NCBI GenBank assembly: GCA_963843065.1
Contig: CAWJKX010000223.1
Location: forward strand, 1 to 64,000
Direction: 5' to 3'
Source of the DNA: JAGVPT01 sp963843065
GTDB lineage: Bacteria; Bacteroidota; Ignavibacteria; UBA10030; UBA8401
DNA: 64,000 bases
Shown here: one piece after another, positions 17,121-26,561 of the stretch
How the letters are laid out: every line of letters starts with the position of its first letter
Position numbering within the stretch: position 1 is the stretch's first letter
Translations under genes and position numbers: made by a program
Notes under the pieces: model-generated
Told to the model about the DNA's origin: nothing
The model's database searches: none
What the model saw: the letters and a program-made list of their open reading frames with translations, nothing else

Positions 17121-18369
17121 ATGGCTATTGTCGACGTCATCATGCCCCAGATGGGCGAAAGTATAGCGGAGGGGACAATCACAAAGTGGTACAAAAAAGT
17201 CGGGGATAAAATTGCCAAGGACGAAACCTTGCTGGAAATCAGCACGGACAAAGTTGATTCTGAGATTCCATCCCCTTCAGCCGGACTTGTAGCCGAATTA
17301 CTTTTTCCGGAGCAGAAAACTGTCGACGTCCACACTGTGATCGCAAGAATACAGACAGATGTCCATGCCCCATTAACGTCTAGTCCTGAACATATTCAAT
17401 CTAAAACCCAAAACCCAACGCTTGAAATCGGTTCGACCATTGACTCTTCTCTTGAACCAGTAACCATCAGACAAAGCACTTCAGCAGCAACGAATAGATT
17501 CTTTTCTCCACTCGTCATGAACATTGCCCGTGCTGAGGGCATTTCGCTAAGTGAGTTGGAAAAAATTCCGGGAAGCGGGGCAAACAATCGTGTTTCAAAA
17601 AAGGATGTTCTGGATTACATTGAGCGCAGAAAATCGGGAAGTGCAACAGCCCATGTCAAACCGTCGACTCGCGGGAACTCCGTCTGGAAGCGTCGAAGTA
17701 ATAAAGATGGACACGATGCGGAAAGCCATTGCCGAACACATGGTGCGGAGCGTGCACACCTCGGCTCACGTCGGCTCGGTGGCAGAGGCCGATGTTTCGA
17801 AGATTGTCGCATACCGGGAAAAACACAAAGCAGATTTTGAGAAGAGGGAGGGGTTCAAGCTTACGTTCACCCCATTCTTTGTTGATGCGGCCGTCAAGGC
17901 AATAAAAGATTTTCCGTTGATCAATGCATCCGTCGACGGCGATTCGATTATTCTCCGGAAGGACATCAATATTGGAGTTGCTGTTGCGCTGGAAAATGGC
18001 TTAATTGTTCCTGTAGTGAAGCAGGCTGCCGGCAAAGATTTCGCCGGACTTGCCCGTGCGGTAAATGACCTGTCTAATCGCGCACGGACGAAAAAGCTTG
18101 CACCGGATGATGTGCAGGGGGGAACGTTTACGATTACCAACCCGGGCATTTTCGGCAATCTCTTCGGCTTCCCGATAATCAACCAACCACAAGTGGCAAT
18201 ACTGGGCGTGGGCGCCATCAAAAAGCGTCCAGTGGTGATTAATGACGCGATTGCCATTCGTTCGATGGTGTATATTTCGATGTCGTACGACCACCGGATA
18301 ATCGACGGAGCGCTCGGTGGAATGTTTTTACAGAGAATAGTCCAGTATTTGGAGAATTATGAATTATGA
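17121..18369 (+). pseudogene. Dihydrolipoamide acyltransferase E2 (branched-chain type), one +1 shift
   Basis: Across one inserted base between about 17660 and 17690, this is a 415-residue E2 with a single lipoyl domain (lipoyl-lysine in STDKVDSEIPS, residue about 42), a peripheral-subunit binding domain (FFSPLVMNIARAEGISLSEL and IPGSGANNRVSKKDVLDYI, about 130-170), and the acyltransferase core ending SMSYDHRIIDGALGG with the catalytic HxxxDG. The Ala/Pro/Ser-poor linker region holds the shift. The last codons (ENYEL and stop) lie in the left arm of a palindromic repeat. It pairs with the second E1 set. Confidence 0.87.
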
Positions 18370-18602
18370 ATTGAAACATCTGAAAAATTGGTTTCGCGCT
18401 AAGTCGCTAAGTCGCGAAGGATCTGTTTTAGAATCATTTTGCGACTTTGCGTCTGGCGAAGCCATCCCCTTGGATTTGCGCGAGCCGCACTTTCGGAATT
18501 ATTCAGAAGGCTCGAATTAGGAATCAGAAACAACATAGCACGCAACTTCAAAATCCATTTCTGAAAAATTCCTAATTCATAATTCAAAATTCCTAATTAT
18601 TA
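18353..18602. repeat. Nested palindromic repeats between E2 and lipA
   Basis: Outer arms are AATTATGAATTATGAATT near 18354-18372 and an inverted AATTCATAATTC stretch at 18573-18600. Nested at 18372-18507 is a second element, running from GAAACATCTGAAAAATTG to TTATTCAGAA, that recurs in reverse orientation at 48599-48704 and more loosely at 31580-31687. There is no gene in this 235-base gap. The left outer arm encodes the last residues of the E2. Confidence 0.8.
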
Positions 18603-18604
18603 CA

Positions 18605-19475
18605 ATGGAAACAATCATACAGGAAATACACGTCGAACGGCAGCGCAAACCGGAATGGTTGAAGGCACGCGTTCCGGGGGGAGAGAATTACTCACGGTTG
18701 AAGAGCCTGATCGACAAGAGCCGGCTCCATACCGTGTGTGAAGAGGCCCGGTGTCCCAATATGGGAGAATGCTGGAATTCCGGTACCGCAACGTTCATGA
18801 TCCTTGGCGATACGTGCACACGAAGCTGCGGCTTTTGCGCCGTGAAGACCGGCCGTCCTGAATTTTTGGATAAAGATGAGCCGCGGCGTGTCGGCGAAGC
18901 GGTCGAGATAATGAAGCTCCGGCATGCGGTCATTACTTCTGTCAACCGCGATGAGCTGTTTGACGGCGGCGCGCAAATCTTTGCAGAGACTATTCGTGAA
19001 ATTCGCAGCCGCGTCCCTGGATGCCGCATTGAAGTGCTTATCCCGGATTTTGTAGGAAGCGAACAGGCTTTGAATATTGTCCTCGATGCTCAGCCGGATA
19101 TTCTCAATCACAACACAGAGACTGTCCCCCGATTGTATAAAATTGTCCGCCCGCAGGCGCACTACAATCGTTCGCTCGAATTGCTCTTCCGCGCAAAGCA
19201 GAAAGGGTTTCTCACGAAATCCGGCTTGATGCTCGGACTCGGTGAGACAATCGAAGAAGTGATCGATACAATGAGCGACCTCCGGGAAGTAGAATGCGAT
19301 ATTCTTACGCTCGGTCAGTATTTGCAGCCGACACAATCTCATTTGCCCGTTGAACGGTATGTTCGTCCCGAAGAATTTGCGGAGGCTGAAACAGCGTGGC
19401 CTTGAGATGGGATTCCGGTACATCGAGTCGGGTCCGCTCGTGCGCAGTTCATACCACGCTGCCGAACAAGTGTAA
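18605..19475 (+). pseudogene. lipA: Lipoyl synthase LipA, one +1 shift near the 3' end
   Basis: LipA is a radical-SAM enzyme that inserts two sulphurs into protein-bound octanoyl groups. The N-terminal auxiliary-cluster cysteines (CEEARCPNMGECW) and the radical-SAM motif CTRSCGFC are intact, as is the QYLQPTQSHLPVERYV region. The frame breaks at about 19385 (one extra G in GAGG), after which the conserved end LKQRGLEMGFRYIESGPLV and RSSYHAAEQV continues in the next frame to a TAA at 19473-19475, giving 289 residues. Because the lipoyl enzymes here need it and the shifted tail is conserved, the break is probably an error. Confidence 0.9.
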
Positions 19476-19499
19476 TTTTTTTCATCATAAGGAGAACGA

Positions 19500-20525
19500 A
19501 TGGCAACAGCTACACTGAAGAAAGAATCAAAAAGTGTAAAAGCATTTCGCTGGAAAGATTTAGGATTGTCCAATGCAAAACTCATCGACCTATACCGCCA
19601 AATGCTTCTCATCCGCAGGTTTGAAGAGCGCTCTGCACAAGAATACGGGAAAAGCAAGATCGGCGGTTTTTGCCATTTATATATCGGACAAGAAGCCGTT
19701 GGCGTAGGCGCGATAGCCGCTTTGCGCGAGGATGATTATATTTTTTCGGCATATCGCGACCATGGCCACGCCATCGCTCGCGGGATGGAGCCGAAAGTCA
19801 TCATGGCAGAACTCTTCGGCAAGTTCACCGGCTGCTCGAAGGGCGTCGGCGGTTCGATGCATATGTTCGATGCTTCGAAAGGGTTTATGGGGGGATATGG
19901 TATCGTAGGCGGCCACGTACCGCTTGCTTCCGGCACAGCATTCGCTTCAAAATATCTCGGCAAAGATTCTGTCACCGTCTGCTTCTTCGGTGAAGCTGCG
20001 GCTAATCAAGGAGTGTTTCATGAAACGCTAAACCTTGCGGCATTGTGGAAATTGCCGGTCGTCTTCATCTGCGAGAACAATCGTTTCGGGATGGGAACGG
20101 CTGTTGAACGATCGACCGCCGTGTGGGATATTTATCAAAAGGCTTCGGCGTACGATATCACCCGCCAATGGGTCGACGGCATGGATGTGCTGGAGATGTA
20201 CCGCGTCGTCAAAGAATCCGTCGATCGTGCCCGCAAAACCGGCGCGCCGACAATGCTTGAAGCTCGGACGTACCGATTCCGCGGCCACTCGATGTCCGAC
20301 CCGATACACGGCCATTACAGGACAAAAGAGGAAGTCGAAGAACAAAAGAAGAGTGATCCGATCCCGGCTTTCGGACATGAAATGCTCGAGGCCGGTATTC
20401 TCAGTCAGCCGGTCATTGATGAAATGGAATTAGAGATCAAGAAAATTGTCGATGAATCGGTTGAGTTTGCCGAACACAGCCCCGAGCCGCCGGCTGATTT
20501 TTTGTATGAAAACGTCTACTCTTAA
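19500..20525 (+). CDS. pdhA: Pyruvate dehydrogenase E1 alpha subunit
   Basis: This 341-residue PDH-type E1 alpha is close to the mitochondrial/cyanobacterial form: FEERSAQEYGKSKIGGFCHLY near residue 41, the YIGQEAVGVGA motif, AYRDHGHAIARG, GKGVGGSMH-type SKGVGGSMHMFD, the TPP motif GEAAANQGVFHETLNLA with ENNRFGMGT, and the phosphorylation-loop-like RFRGHSMSDP. It converts pyruvate to hydroxyethyl-TPP. It is followed by pdhB 22 bases later and begins 24 bases after lipA behind AAGGAGAA. It is intact. Confidence 0.94.
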   Translation: MATATLKKESKSVKAFRWKDLGLSNAKLIDLYRQMLLIRRFEERSAQEYGKSKIGGFCHLYIGQEAVGVGAIAALREDDYIFSAYRDHGHAIARGMEPKVIMAELFGKFTGCSKGVGGSMHMFDASKGFMGGYGIVGGHVPLASGTAFASKYLGKDSVTVCFFGEAAANQGVFHETLNLAALWKLPVVFICENNRFGMGTAVERSTAVWDIYQKASAYDITRQWVDGMDVLEMYRVVKESVDRARKTGAPTMLEARTYRFRGHSMSDPIHGHYRTKEEVEEQKKSDPIPAFGHEMLEAGILSQPVIDEMELEIKKIVDESVEFAEHSPEPPADFLYENVYS

Positions 20526-20547
20526 TTTTGAAAAGGGAAAATGAAGT

Positions 20548-21525
20548 ATGGCAGTGATTGCATTTCGTGAAGCATTAAATCAGGCAATGTGCGAAGAGAT
20601 GGAGCGGGATCCGAATGTTTTTTTGATGGGTGAAGAAGTCGGGCAGTACCAAGGCGCATACAAAGTCAGCCAGGGCATGCTTCAAAAATTCGGGGAGAAA
20701 AGGGTGATCGACACCCCGATTACCGAAGCCGGGTTTGCCGGGTTAGGAATAGGCGCCGCAATGGTAGGCCTGCGTCCGATCGTCGAGATGATGACATGGA
20801 ATTTTGCCATCCTTGCCTTCGACCAGTTGTTCAATAATGCGGCAAAAATACGATACATGTCCGGCGGGCAATTCAAAGTGCCGATCGTCATCCGAGGCCC
20901 TTCCGGCGCCGCGCATGCCCTCGCTTCGCAGCACTCCCAGTCGCTCGAATCAATGCTCTCGCATGTTCCGGGATTGATCGTGATCATTCCCTCAACCCCG
21001 GCGGACGGGAAAGGGCTGTTGAAGTCGGCGATACGCGACGACAATCCGGTGATGTTCATGGAAAGCGAAATGATGTACGGGCACAAAGGAGAAGTTCCGG
21101 AAGAAGAATACACGATTCCCATCGGGGTCGGCGACATTAAACGAAAAGGAGAGCACGTGACAATCGTCGCATGGTCGAAGATGCTCCATGTCTCGCTCGC
21201 GGCGGCAGACGAATTGATGAAAGAAGGGATCGAAGCCGAGGTGATCGACCCGCGTACAATTCGTCCTCTGGATGAAGACCTGATTATTAATTCCGTCAAG
21301 AAAACAAACCGGTGCGTCATCGTCGAGGAAGCGTGGCCGTTCGCCTCCGTCGGCGCCGAAATTGCAAGCCGCGTTTATTCCAAAGCGTTCGACTACCTTG
21401 ACGCTCCGATTGAAAGGCTGAACGGCGCAGATATTCCGATGCCGTATGCGACCAATCTCGAGAAGCAAGCGCTGCCGAGTGCTGCGAAGGTCATCGCGGC
21501 TGTCAAAAAAGTTCTCTATCGGTAA
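20548..21525 (+). CDS. pdhB: Pyruvate dehydrogenase E1 beta subunit
   Basis: This 325-residue E1 beta has VFLMGEEVGQYQGAYKVSQGM, DTPITEAGFAGLGIGAA, RPIVEMMTWNFA, the conserved GPSGAAHALASQHSQSLE loop, and the C-terminal EEAWPFASVGAEIASRV of PDH-type subunits. It forms the alpha2beta2 E1 with pdhA. The two genes are tightly linked, and the E2 follows after a palindromic repeat of about 90 bases. No damage is seen. Confidence 0.94.
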   Translation: MAVIAFREALNQAMCEEMERDPNVFLMGEEVGQYQGAYKVSQGMLQKFGEKRVIDTPITEAGFAGLGIGAAMVGLRPIVEMMTWNFAILAFDQLFNNAAKIRYMSGGQFKVPIVIRGPSGAAHALASQHSQSLESMLSHVPGLIVIIPSTPADGKGLLKSAIRDDNPVMFMESEMMYGHKGEVPEEEYTIPIGVGDIKRKGEHVTIVAWSKMLHVSLAAADELMKEGIEAEVIDPRTIRPLDEDLIINSVKKTNRCVIVEEAWPFASVGAEIASRVYSKAFDYLDAPIERLNGADIPMPYATNLEKQALPSAAKVIAAVKKVLYR

Positions 21526-21554
21526 AAGCTGATGCTACGGAGAAATTGAATGTT

Positions 21555-21640
21555 CCACTAAGTTCACGAAGAACACGAAGCGAACACATTTATGAAGATT
21601 GTTCCATAACCAACTTCGTGCTTTTTCGTGTTCTTCGTGG
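21555..21640. repeat. Long inverted-word palindrome between pdhB and pdhC
   Basis: The left arm at 21555-21580 contains CACGAAGAACACGAAG and the right arm at 21614-21640 contains its inverse CTTTTTCGTGTTCTTCGTGG. The arms are built of repeated CACGAAG-like words. The hairpin fills most of the 175-base pdhB-pdhC gap. Confidence 0.78.
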
Positions 21641-21700
21641 ATACTAACAGTGCACAGTGTTAGCTAAAAAGTTATTTCACAACGGGAAAGCGAAGAACAG

Positions 21701-22931
21701 ATGGCAACAAAAATAGCAATGCCGAAACTCAGCGATACCATGGAAGAAGGAATCATCCTGAAGTGGTTGAAGAAAGAAGGCGAGCCGGTGAAACAGGGGG
21801 AGATTATTGCCGAGGTTCAAACAGACAAAGCCGATATGGAACTTGAAGCATACGACACCGGCGTCTTGCGAAAAATCTTTGTGCCTGAAGGGAAGGGGGC
21901 GGCGGTTGGAAAACCTATCGCGATTATCGGTGACGCGCATCGGAAGACATCTCATCGCTGTTGGTTGATACTACTGCTCCAAGTTCAGGACATGGTCCGG
22001 CGGCGAGCGCCCCCACGGCACCGAAGGGAGTCGAACAAACTCAACAGTCTACAGCATCTTCTCCCACGTGCGGGCGGAGATGGCGACGAGCGTGTGAAAG
22101 CATCCCCTCTTGCAAAAGCAATTGCTGCTCAGAATAAAATAGATTTGCATTCCATCAGCGGCTCGGGTCCGATGGGGCGAATCGTAAGAAAAGATCTCGA
22201 TCTGCCTCTTTCAAAAAGTGCGGGGCACATTGCACGCCCGTATGTCGCCGGCACGTCGCAGGAGATCCCTCTGTCATTGATGCGCAAGACGATCGCCAAA
22301 AGGCTCGTCGAGAGCAAGACGACGGCCCCCCACTTCTACCTCACCTATGAAGTCGATATGAAGCGTGCCATCGATCTTCGCGCTTCCTTAAATTCAAGCG
22401 GCGACGTAAAGATAAGTTTCAACGACATCATCGTCAGGGCATGCGCATTTGCACTCCGCAATCATCCCAAGGTGAATTCTTCGTTTGCGGGAGACAAGAT
22501 CATTCAGCATGGCGCGATCAACGTGGGGGTAGCGGTTGCTATCGACGACGGTCTGATTACACCGGTCATCCGCAATACCGATATGAAAAGTCTTTTTGAG
22601 ATTGCAAGCGAATCGAAAGAATTGGCGGCTAAAGCGAGGGATAAGAAACTCAAGCCGGATGAATTCAGCGGAGGGACTTTCACGGTGAGCAATCTGGGAA
22701 TGCTCGGCGTCGAGGAATTCGCAGCAATCATCAACCCGCCCGAAGCCGCGATCCTTGGCGGTGGGTGCGATCACTGAAAAACCGGTGGTCGAAAATGGGC
22801 AAATTATTGCCGGGCATAGGCTAAAGCTGACGCTCTCGTGCGACCATCGCGTTGTTGACGGCGCGGTCGGGGCTGAGTTTATGCAGGAAGTAAAGCTGAT
22901 TCTGGAAAACCCCTGGAAGCTCGCACTGTAA
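21701..22931 (+). pseudogene. pdhC: Pyruvate dehydrogenase E2 (dihydrolipoamide acetyltransferase), three frame shifts
   Basis: Read across shifts near 21938 (one base missing), 22063-22066 (one extra) and 22757 (one extra), this is a 409-residue E2. It has a lipoyl domain with QTDKADMELEAYD (lysine about 46), an Ala/Pro/Ser-rich linker that appears only in the corrected frame (SEDISSLLVDTTAPSSGHGP), a binding domain (VKASPLAKAIAAQNKIDL and GSGPMGRIVRKDL), and the catalytic core ending SCDHRVVDGAVG before a TAA at 22929. The first two shifts compensate, so a scrambled linker is otherwise translated. Three shifts in one gene argue for base-call error. It serves pdhA/pdhB. Confidence 0.88.
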
Positions 22932-22949
22932 TTTCTCTGAAAAAAAATC

Positions 22950-22978
22950 TTGCTTTTCCACTGGTTTTGGCGTAAATT
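22950..22978 (+). promoter_or_regulatory. Sigma70-type promoter for the rplM operon
   Basis: TTGCTT (22950-22955), a 17-base spacer and TAAATT (22973-22978) lie 43 bases before the rplM start codon. Confidence 0.6.
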
Positions 22979-23020
22979 TAAAAGCTGTATAATTTTGAAC
23001 TTTGAAACGTGGAGGTTGCT

Positions 23021-23470
23021 GTGGCTTTCGGAGATAAAAGCACATATTTTTTTAAACAGAGTGAAATCGAACAAAAGTGGTATCTCGTCGATGCTCAAGG
23101 GCAGACTCTTGGGAGAATTGCAACACAGGTGGCAAAAATCCTTCGGGGAAAGCACAAACCGATCTTTACGCCAAATGTGGATACCGGAGATTTCGTCATT
23201 GTCGTGAACGCAGAGAAGATCAAAGTGACGGGGAAGCGAACCGAAATGAAAGAGTACTTCCATTATACCGGTTATCCCGGCGGTGCTGTGTTTGAGAGCT
23301 TCAAGGACGTGATCAAGAACAATCCTGAACGAGTGATTGAACATGCCGTGAAAGGCATGCTTCCGCACAACCGTTTAGGCAAGCGCATATTTAAGAAATT
23401 AAAAGTGTACACCGGCACCGAACATCCGCACGCAGCGCAAAAGCCGGAAACACTCGCGGTCAAGAGTTAA
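23021..23470 (+). CDS. rplM: Ribosomal protein L13 (uL13)
   Basis: L13 is a primary binder of 23S rRNA in the large subunit. The 149-residue protein has WYLVDAQGQTLGRIATQVAKILRGKHKP, VNAEKIKVTGKR and the C-terminal signature KGMLPHNRLGKRIFKKLKVY. The start is placed at GTG 23021, five bases after GGAGG at 23011-23015, rather than at the upstream GTG 23009 that lies on top of that site. It is followed by rpsI 34 bases later, the usual L13-S9 pair. Confidence 0.96.
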   Translation: MAFGDKSTYFFKQSEIEQKWYLVDAQGQTLGRIATQVAKILRGKHKPIFTPNVDTGDFVIVVNAEKIKVTGKRTEMKEYFHYTGYPGGAVFESFKDVIKNNPERVIEHAVKGMLPHNRLGKRIFKKLKVYTGTEHPHAAQKPETLAVKS

Positions 23471-23504
23471 ATTATCAACGCCATTATGACATTGAAGGAC
23501 TAGA

Positions 23505-23897
23505 ATGCCTCAACACAATATCACTGCAGTCGGACGACGCAAAACTTCAGTAGCTCGGGTAATTCTTAAAGTGGGTACGGGTGCAATTGTCGTAAACAAG
23601 CAGCCGTTCGAAAAGTATTTCCCTCAGGAAATTTACCGTGCTGATATCGTAAAACCGTTCAGCGTTACCGACACTGCGGGTAAATACGATGTTGCGGTGA
23701 CCGTTGAGGGGGGCGGAGCTGCAGGTCAAGCCGGCGCAATGAGACTCGGCATTGCACGGGCGCTTCTCGAAGCAAGCGATGAGTTCCGTACTTTGTTGCG
23801 CGGTCATGCTCTTCTTACACGCGACCCGCGCATGGTTGAGCGAAAAAAATACGGACAGAAGAAAGCCCGGAAAAGATTTCAATTTTCCAAACGATAA
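23505..23897 (+). CDS. rpsI: Ribosomal protein S9 (uS9)
   Basis: This 130-residue S9 has GRRKTSVARVILKVGTGAI at the start, the GGGAAGQAGAMRLGIARAL core, and the basic C-terminal tail KYGQKKARKRFQFSKR whose last residues reach the P-site tRNA. It is paired with rplM. The next gene, rpsB, lies 150 bases downstream without an obvious terminator between them. Confidence 0.96.
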   Translation: MPQHNITAVGRRKTSVARVILKVGTGAIVVNKQPFEKYFPQEIYRADIVKPFSVTDTAGKYDVAVTVEGGGAAGQAGAMRLGIARALLEASDEFRTLLRGHALLTRDPRMVERKKYGQKKARKRFQFSKR

Positions 23898-24047
23898 CAG
23901 AGATCGTGCGGACTGCAGGCTGTTCGCACTCTTCTGTTGCGTATTATCAAGCATACTTTCCGACTTGCACGGAAGTGTCCTGCTCTGCGGGATCCCGGAC
24001 GAGGATGACGAAAGTAGAAGACTAAAACTAAACAGAAAAGGAATACA

Positions 24048-24842
24048 ATGCCACGTGTAGAACTCGCCGATCTCCTCGGTGCCGGTGCCCATTTCGGACA
24101 CCTTACCCGCCGGTGGAATCCCAAGATGAAGCCATATATTTTTATGGAACGCAACGGGATTCACATCATCGACCTTAAAAAATCTCAAGAACTGCTCGAA
24201 GTAGCGTGCACCGCCATCGCGAATATTTCTGCGGAAGGGAAGAAAATTCTTTTCGTAGGGACGAAGAAACAGGCGAAGGACGTTATTCTCGAAGAAGCAA
24301 AACGGTGCAACCAGTATTACATCTGCGAACGCTGGCTCGGCGGCGCCCTGACAAATTTTACGACGATCAGGAAGAGCGTGAAGAGGCTGACGAATATCGA
24401 AAAGATGGAATCCGACGGCACGTTCGAGAAGATCACGAAGAAAGAAGGACTTTTTCTTACCAGAGAAAAAGACAAATTGAGCAAGACGCTGTCCGGTGTT
24501 GTCGACATGACACGGTTGCCAGGCGCACTGTTCGTTGTTGACGTCAAAAAAGAATCGATCGCGGTCAAGGAGGCGAGGCGGCTTGGAATTCCCGTGTTCG
24601 CGATCGTCGATACGAATTGCGATCCGGACGAAATCAACTATATCATCCCCGGGAATGACGACGCGTTGAAAACCGTGCAGGTGATCACCCGCGCATTTGC
24701 GGACGCGATCATTGAAGGCTCGGAACGGGCAAAAGCTCGTCAACAGGAAGTACCGGAAGAACATGAAAAGCAGGAAGAGGCTGAAAGCAAGGAACACGTT
24801 GTAAGCAAGGAAGAGACCGCCAAGATTGAAGAAAAAGAGTAA
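24048..24842 (+). CDS. rpsB: Ribosomal protein S2 (uS2)
   Basis: S2 binds late to the head of the 30S subunit together with S1. The 264-residue protein has LLGAGAHFGHLTRRWNPKM, FVGTKKQAKDVILEEAKR, ERWLGGALTNFTTIRKS, the VVDVKKESIAVKEARRLGIP signature and AIVDTNCDPD. A glutamate/lysine-rich tail of about 30 residues extends past the usual core. It is followed 41 bases later by tsf, the classic rpsB-tsf pair. Confidence 0.96.
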   Translation: MPRVELADLLGAGAHFGHLTRRWNPKMKPYIFMERNGIHIIDLKKSQELLEVACTAIANISAEGKKILFVGTKKQAKDVILEEAKRCNQYYICERWLGGALTNFTTIRKSVKRLTNIEKMESDGTFEKITKKEGLFLTREKDKLSKTLSGVVDMTRLPGALFVVDVKKESIAVKEARRLGIPVFAIVDTNCDPDEINYIIPGNDDALKTVQVITRAFADAIIEGSERAKARQQEVPEEHEKQEEAESKEHVVSKEETAKIEEKE

Positions 24843-24883
24843 CTCCATTTTTATTATTCATAGAAGAGAAAAGAAAACGTAGT

Positions 24884-25741
24884 ATGCCTATTACAAGTGA
24901 AACAGTAAAAAAATTACGCGAAAAAACCGGCGCCGGCATGATGGATTGCAAACGGGCACTTGAAGCGACAAACGGCGACATGGAAAAAGCGATTGAATTT
25001 CTGAGGAAAAAAGGCGCAGCGACTGCCGAGAAACGCGCTGACCGCGTTGCAAATCAGGGTATCATTGTGACGAGAGTCGCGAACGGCGGGAAACTCGGCG
25101 TTATTGTTGAAATCAACAGCGAGACGGATTTTGTTGCGCGGAGTCAGGACTTTGTCCAATTTGCCAATGATGTAGCATCGATCGTCGAACGCAAAGTCCC
25201 GAAATCGATCACCGAACTGCTTGCTCTTTCGTACAACGACAAGAGAACGGTAAGGGATGCTTTATCGGATCTGGTTGGAAAAATCGGCGAGAAGATCGAA
25301 ATCAAGCGGTTTGATGTCATCATGGCAGAGAACGGCGTGATCGAGGCGTATACACACATGGGAAGCAAGATCGGCGTTCTTGTAGAACTCTCGACCACCG
25401 CGGCGTCCGATGAAGCAAAGACGATCGCGCGCGATGTTGCGATGCAGGCCGCAGCAATGAATCCGAGCGTCGTTTCCCGCGAGCAAGTCAGCAAGAATGT
25501 GATCGAGCAGGAACTCGACATTTACCGCCAGCAAGCGAAGAATGAGGGAAAGCCGGACCAAGTTGTCGAACGCATAGCGACGGGACGGCTTGAAAAATAT
25601 TTTCAAGAAGTCGTTCTTCTCGAACAAAGCTTCATTAAAGATGCGAGCAAGGTCATCAAGGAAGTTTTGCAGGAAGCGTCGACAAAACACAACGACAAAC
25701 TCGCGGTTCGTCAGTTTAAACGGTATCAACTCGGCGAATAG
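24884..25741 (+). CDS. tsf: Elongation factor Ts
   Basis: EF-Ts exchanges GDP for GTP on EF-Tu. The 285-residue protein has the UBA-like N-terminus (VKKLREKTGAGMMDCKRAL), the contact motif SETDFVAR, and the coiled C-terminal region with LLEQSFIKD. Both dimerisation subdomains are present at normal length. A strong terminator follows at 25756, so pyrH may depend on read-through or another promoter. Confidence 0.96.
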   Translation: MPITSETVKKLREKTGAGMMDCKRALEATNGDMEKAIEFLRKKGAATAEKRADRVANQGIIVTRVANGGKLGVIVEINSETDFVARSQDFVQFANDVASIVERKVPKSITELLALSYNDKRTVRDALSDLVGKIGEKIEIKRFDVIMAENGVIEAYTHMGSKIGVLVELSTTAASDEAKTIARDVAMQAAAMNPSVVSREQVSKNVIEQELDIYRQQAKNEGKPDQVVERIATGRLEKYFQEVVLLEQSFIKDASKVIKEVLQEASTKHNDKLAVRQFKRYQLGE

Positions 25742-25755
25742 AAAATAATAGTTGA

Positions 25756-25785
25756 AGAAAGGTCTCCTCCGAGACCTTTCTTTTT
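25756..25785 (+). terminator. Intrinsic terminator after tsf
   Basis: An 11-bp stem AGAAAGGTCTC / GAGACCTTTCT with a CTCC loop is followed by T5, 14 bases after the tsf stop. Confidence 0.9.
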
Positions 25786-25801
25786 ATCAAAAAGGAACAC
25801 T

Positions 25802-26536
25802 ATGCCGAAGCCAGCGTACAAGCGGATAATGCTGAAACTCAGCGGCGAGTCGCTTATGGGCGAGAAGGAATACGGGATCGACTCGGATGTCATCGGAAAC
25901 TATGCCGAAGAGATCAAGGGTGTGCAGGAGCTCGGTGTGCAGATCGGTATTGTCATCGGCGGCGGGAATATTTACCGCGGTATTGAAAACTCGACCGACG
26001 GAATCGACAAGGTTACTGGCGACCATATGGGGATGCTCGCAACAGTGATTAATGCGCTCGCGCTCCAGAGCGCACTCGAACATCACGGTGTTTTTACTCG
26101 CTGCCAGACGGCAATCAACATGGAACGGATCGCCGAGCCGTTTATCCGCCGCCGCGCAATCCGCCATTTGGAAAAAGGCCGCCTGGTGATCTTTGCGGCG
26201 GGCACGGGCAATCCGTATTTTACGACCGACACAGCCGCGGTGCTTCGTGCGATTGAAATTGGAGCCGATGTCATTATCAAAGGAACCCGCGTGGACGGGG
26301 TGTACGATTCCGACCCGGAGAAAAACCCGTCAGCAAAGCATTTCCCACAAATTTCTTACCAGGATGTTCTGCGAAAAGATTTGCGCGTTATGGATATGAC
26401 GGCAATAACCCTTTGCAGGGAAAATCATCTCCCGATAGCAATTTTCAATATGAACATTCCTTCCAACCTCCGCCGATTGGTTCTCGGGGAAAAAATAGGA
26501 ACTGCAGTGAACGACAGCGTGGCTGCCATAAACTAA
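25802..26536 (+). CDS. pyrH: UMP kinase PyrH
   Basis: This bacterial UMP kinase of the amino-acid-kinase fold phosphorylates UMP to UDP. The 244-residue protein has MLKLSGESLMG at the N-terminus, IVIGGGNIYRG, the GDHMGMLATVINALALQ signature, RAIRHLEKGRLVIFAAGTGNPYFTTDTAA, and KGTRVDGVYDSDP. It starts just after the tsf terminator behind AAAGGAAC and precedes frr, giving the common order tsf-pyrH-frr. It is intact. Confidence 0.95.
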   Translation: MPKPAYKRIMLKLSGESLMGEKEYGIDSDVIGNYAEEIKGVQELGVQIGIVIGGGNIYRGIENSTDGIDKVTGDHMGMLATVINALALQSALEHHGVFTRCQTAINMERIAEPFIRRRAIRHLEKGRLVIFAAGTGNPYFTTDTAAVLRAIEIGADVIIKGTRVDGVYDSDPEKNPSAKHFPQISYQDVLRKDLRVMDMTAITLCRENHLPIAIFNMNIPSNLRRLVLGEKIGTAVNDSVAAIN

Positions 26537-26561
26537 TCCAATAACATCATTGGGTGAGGCT

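Noticed and set aside
20682..21468. Long minus-strand frames opposite pdhB and other genes
   Set aside because: They mirror strongly coding plus-strand genes and have no family motifs or ribosome sites; shadows.
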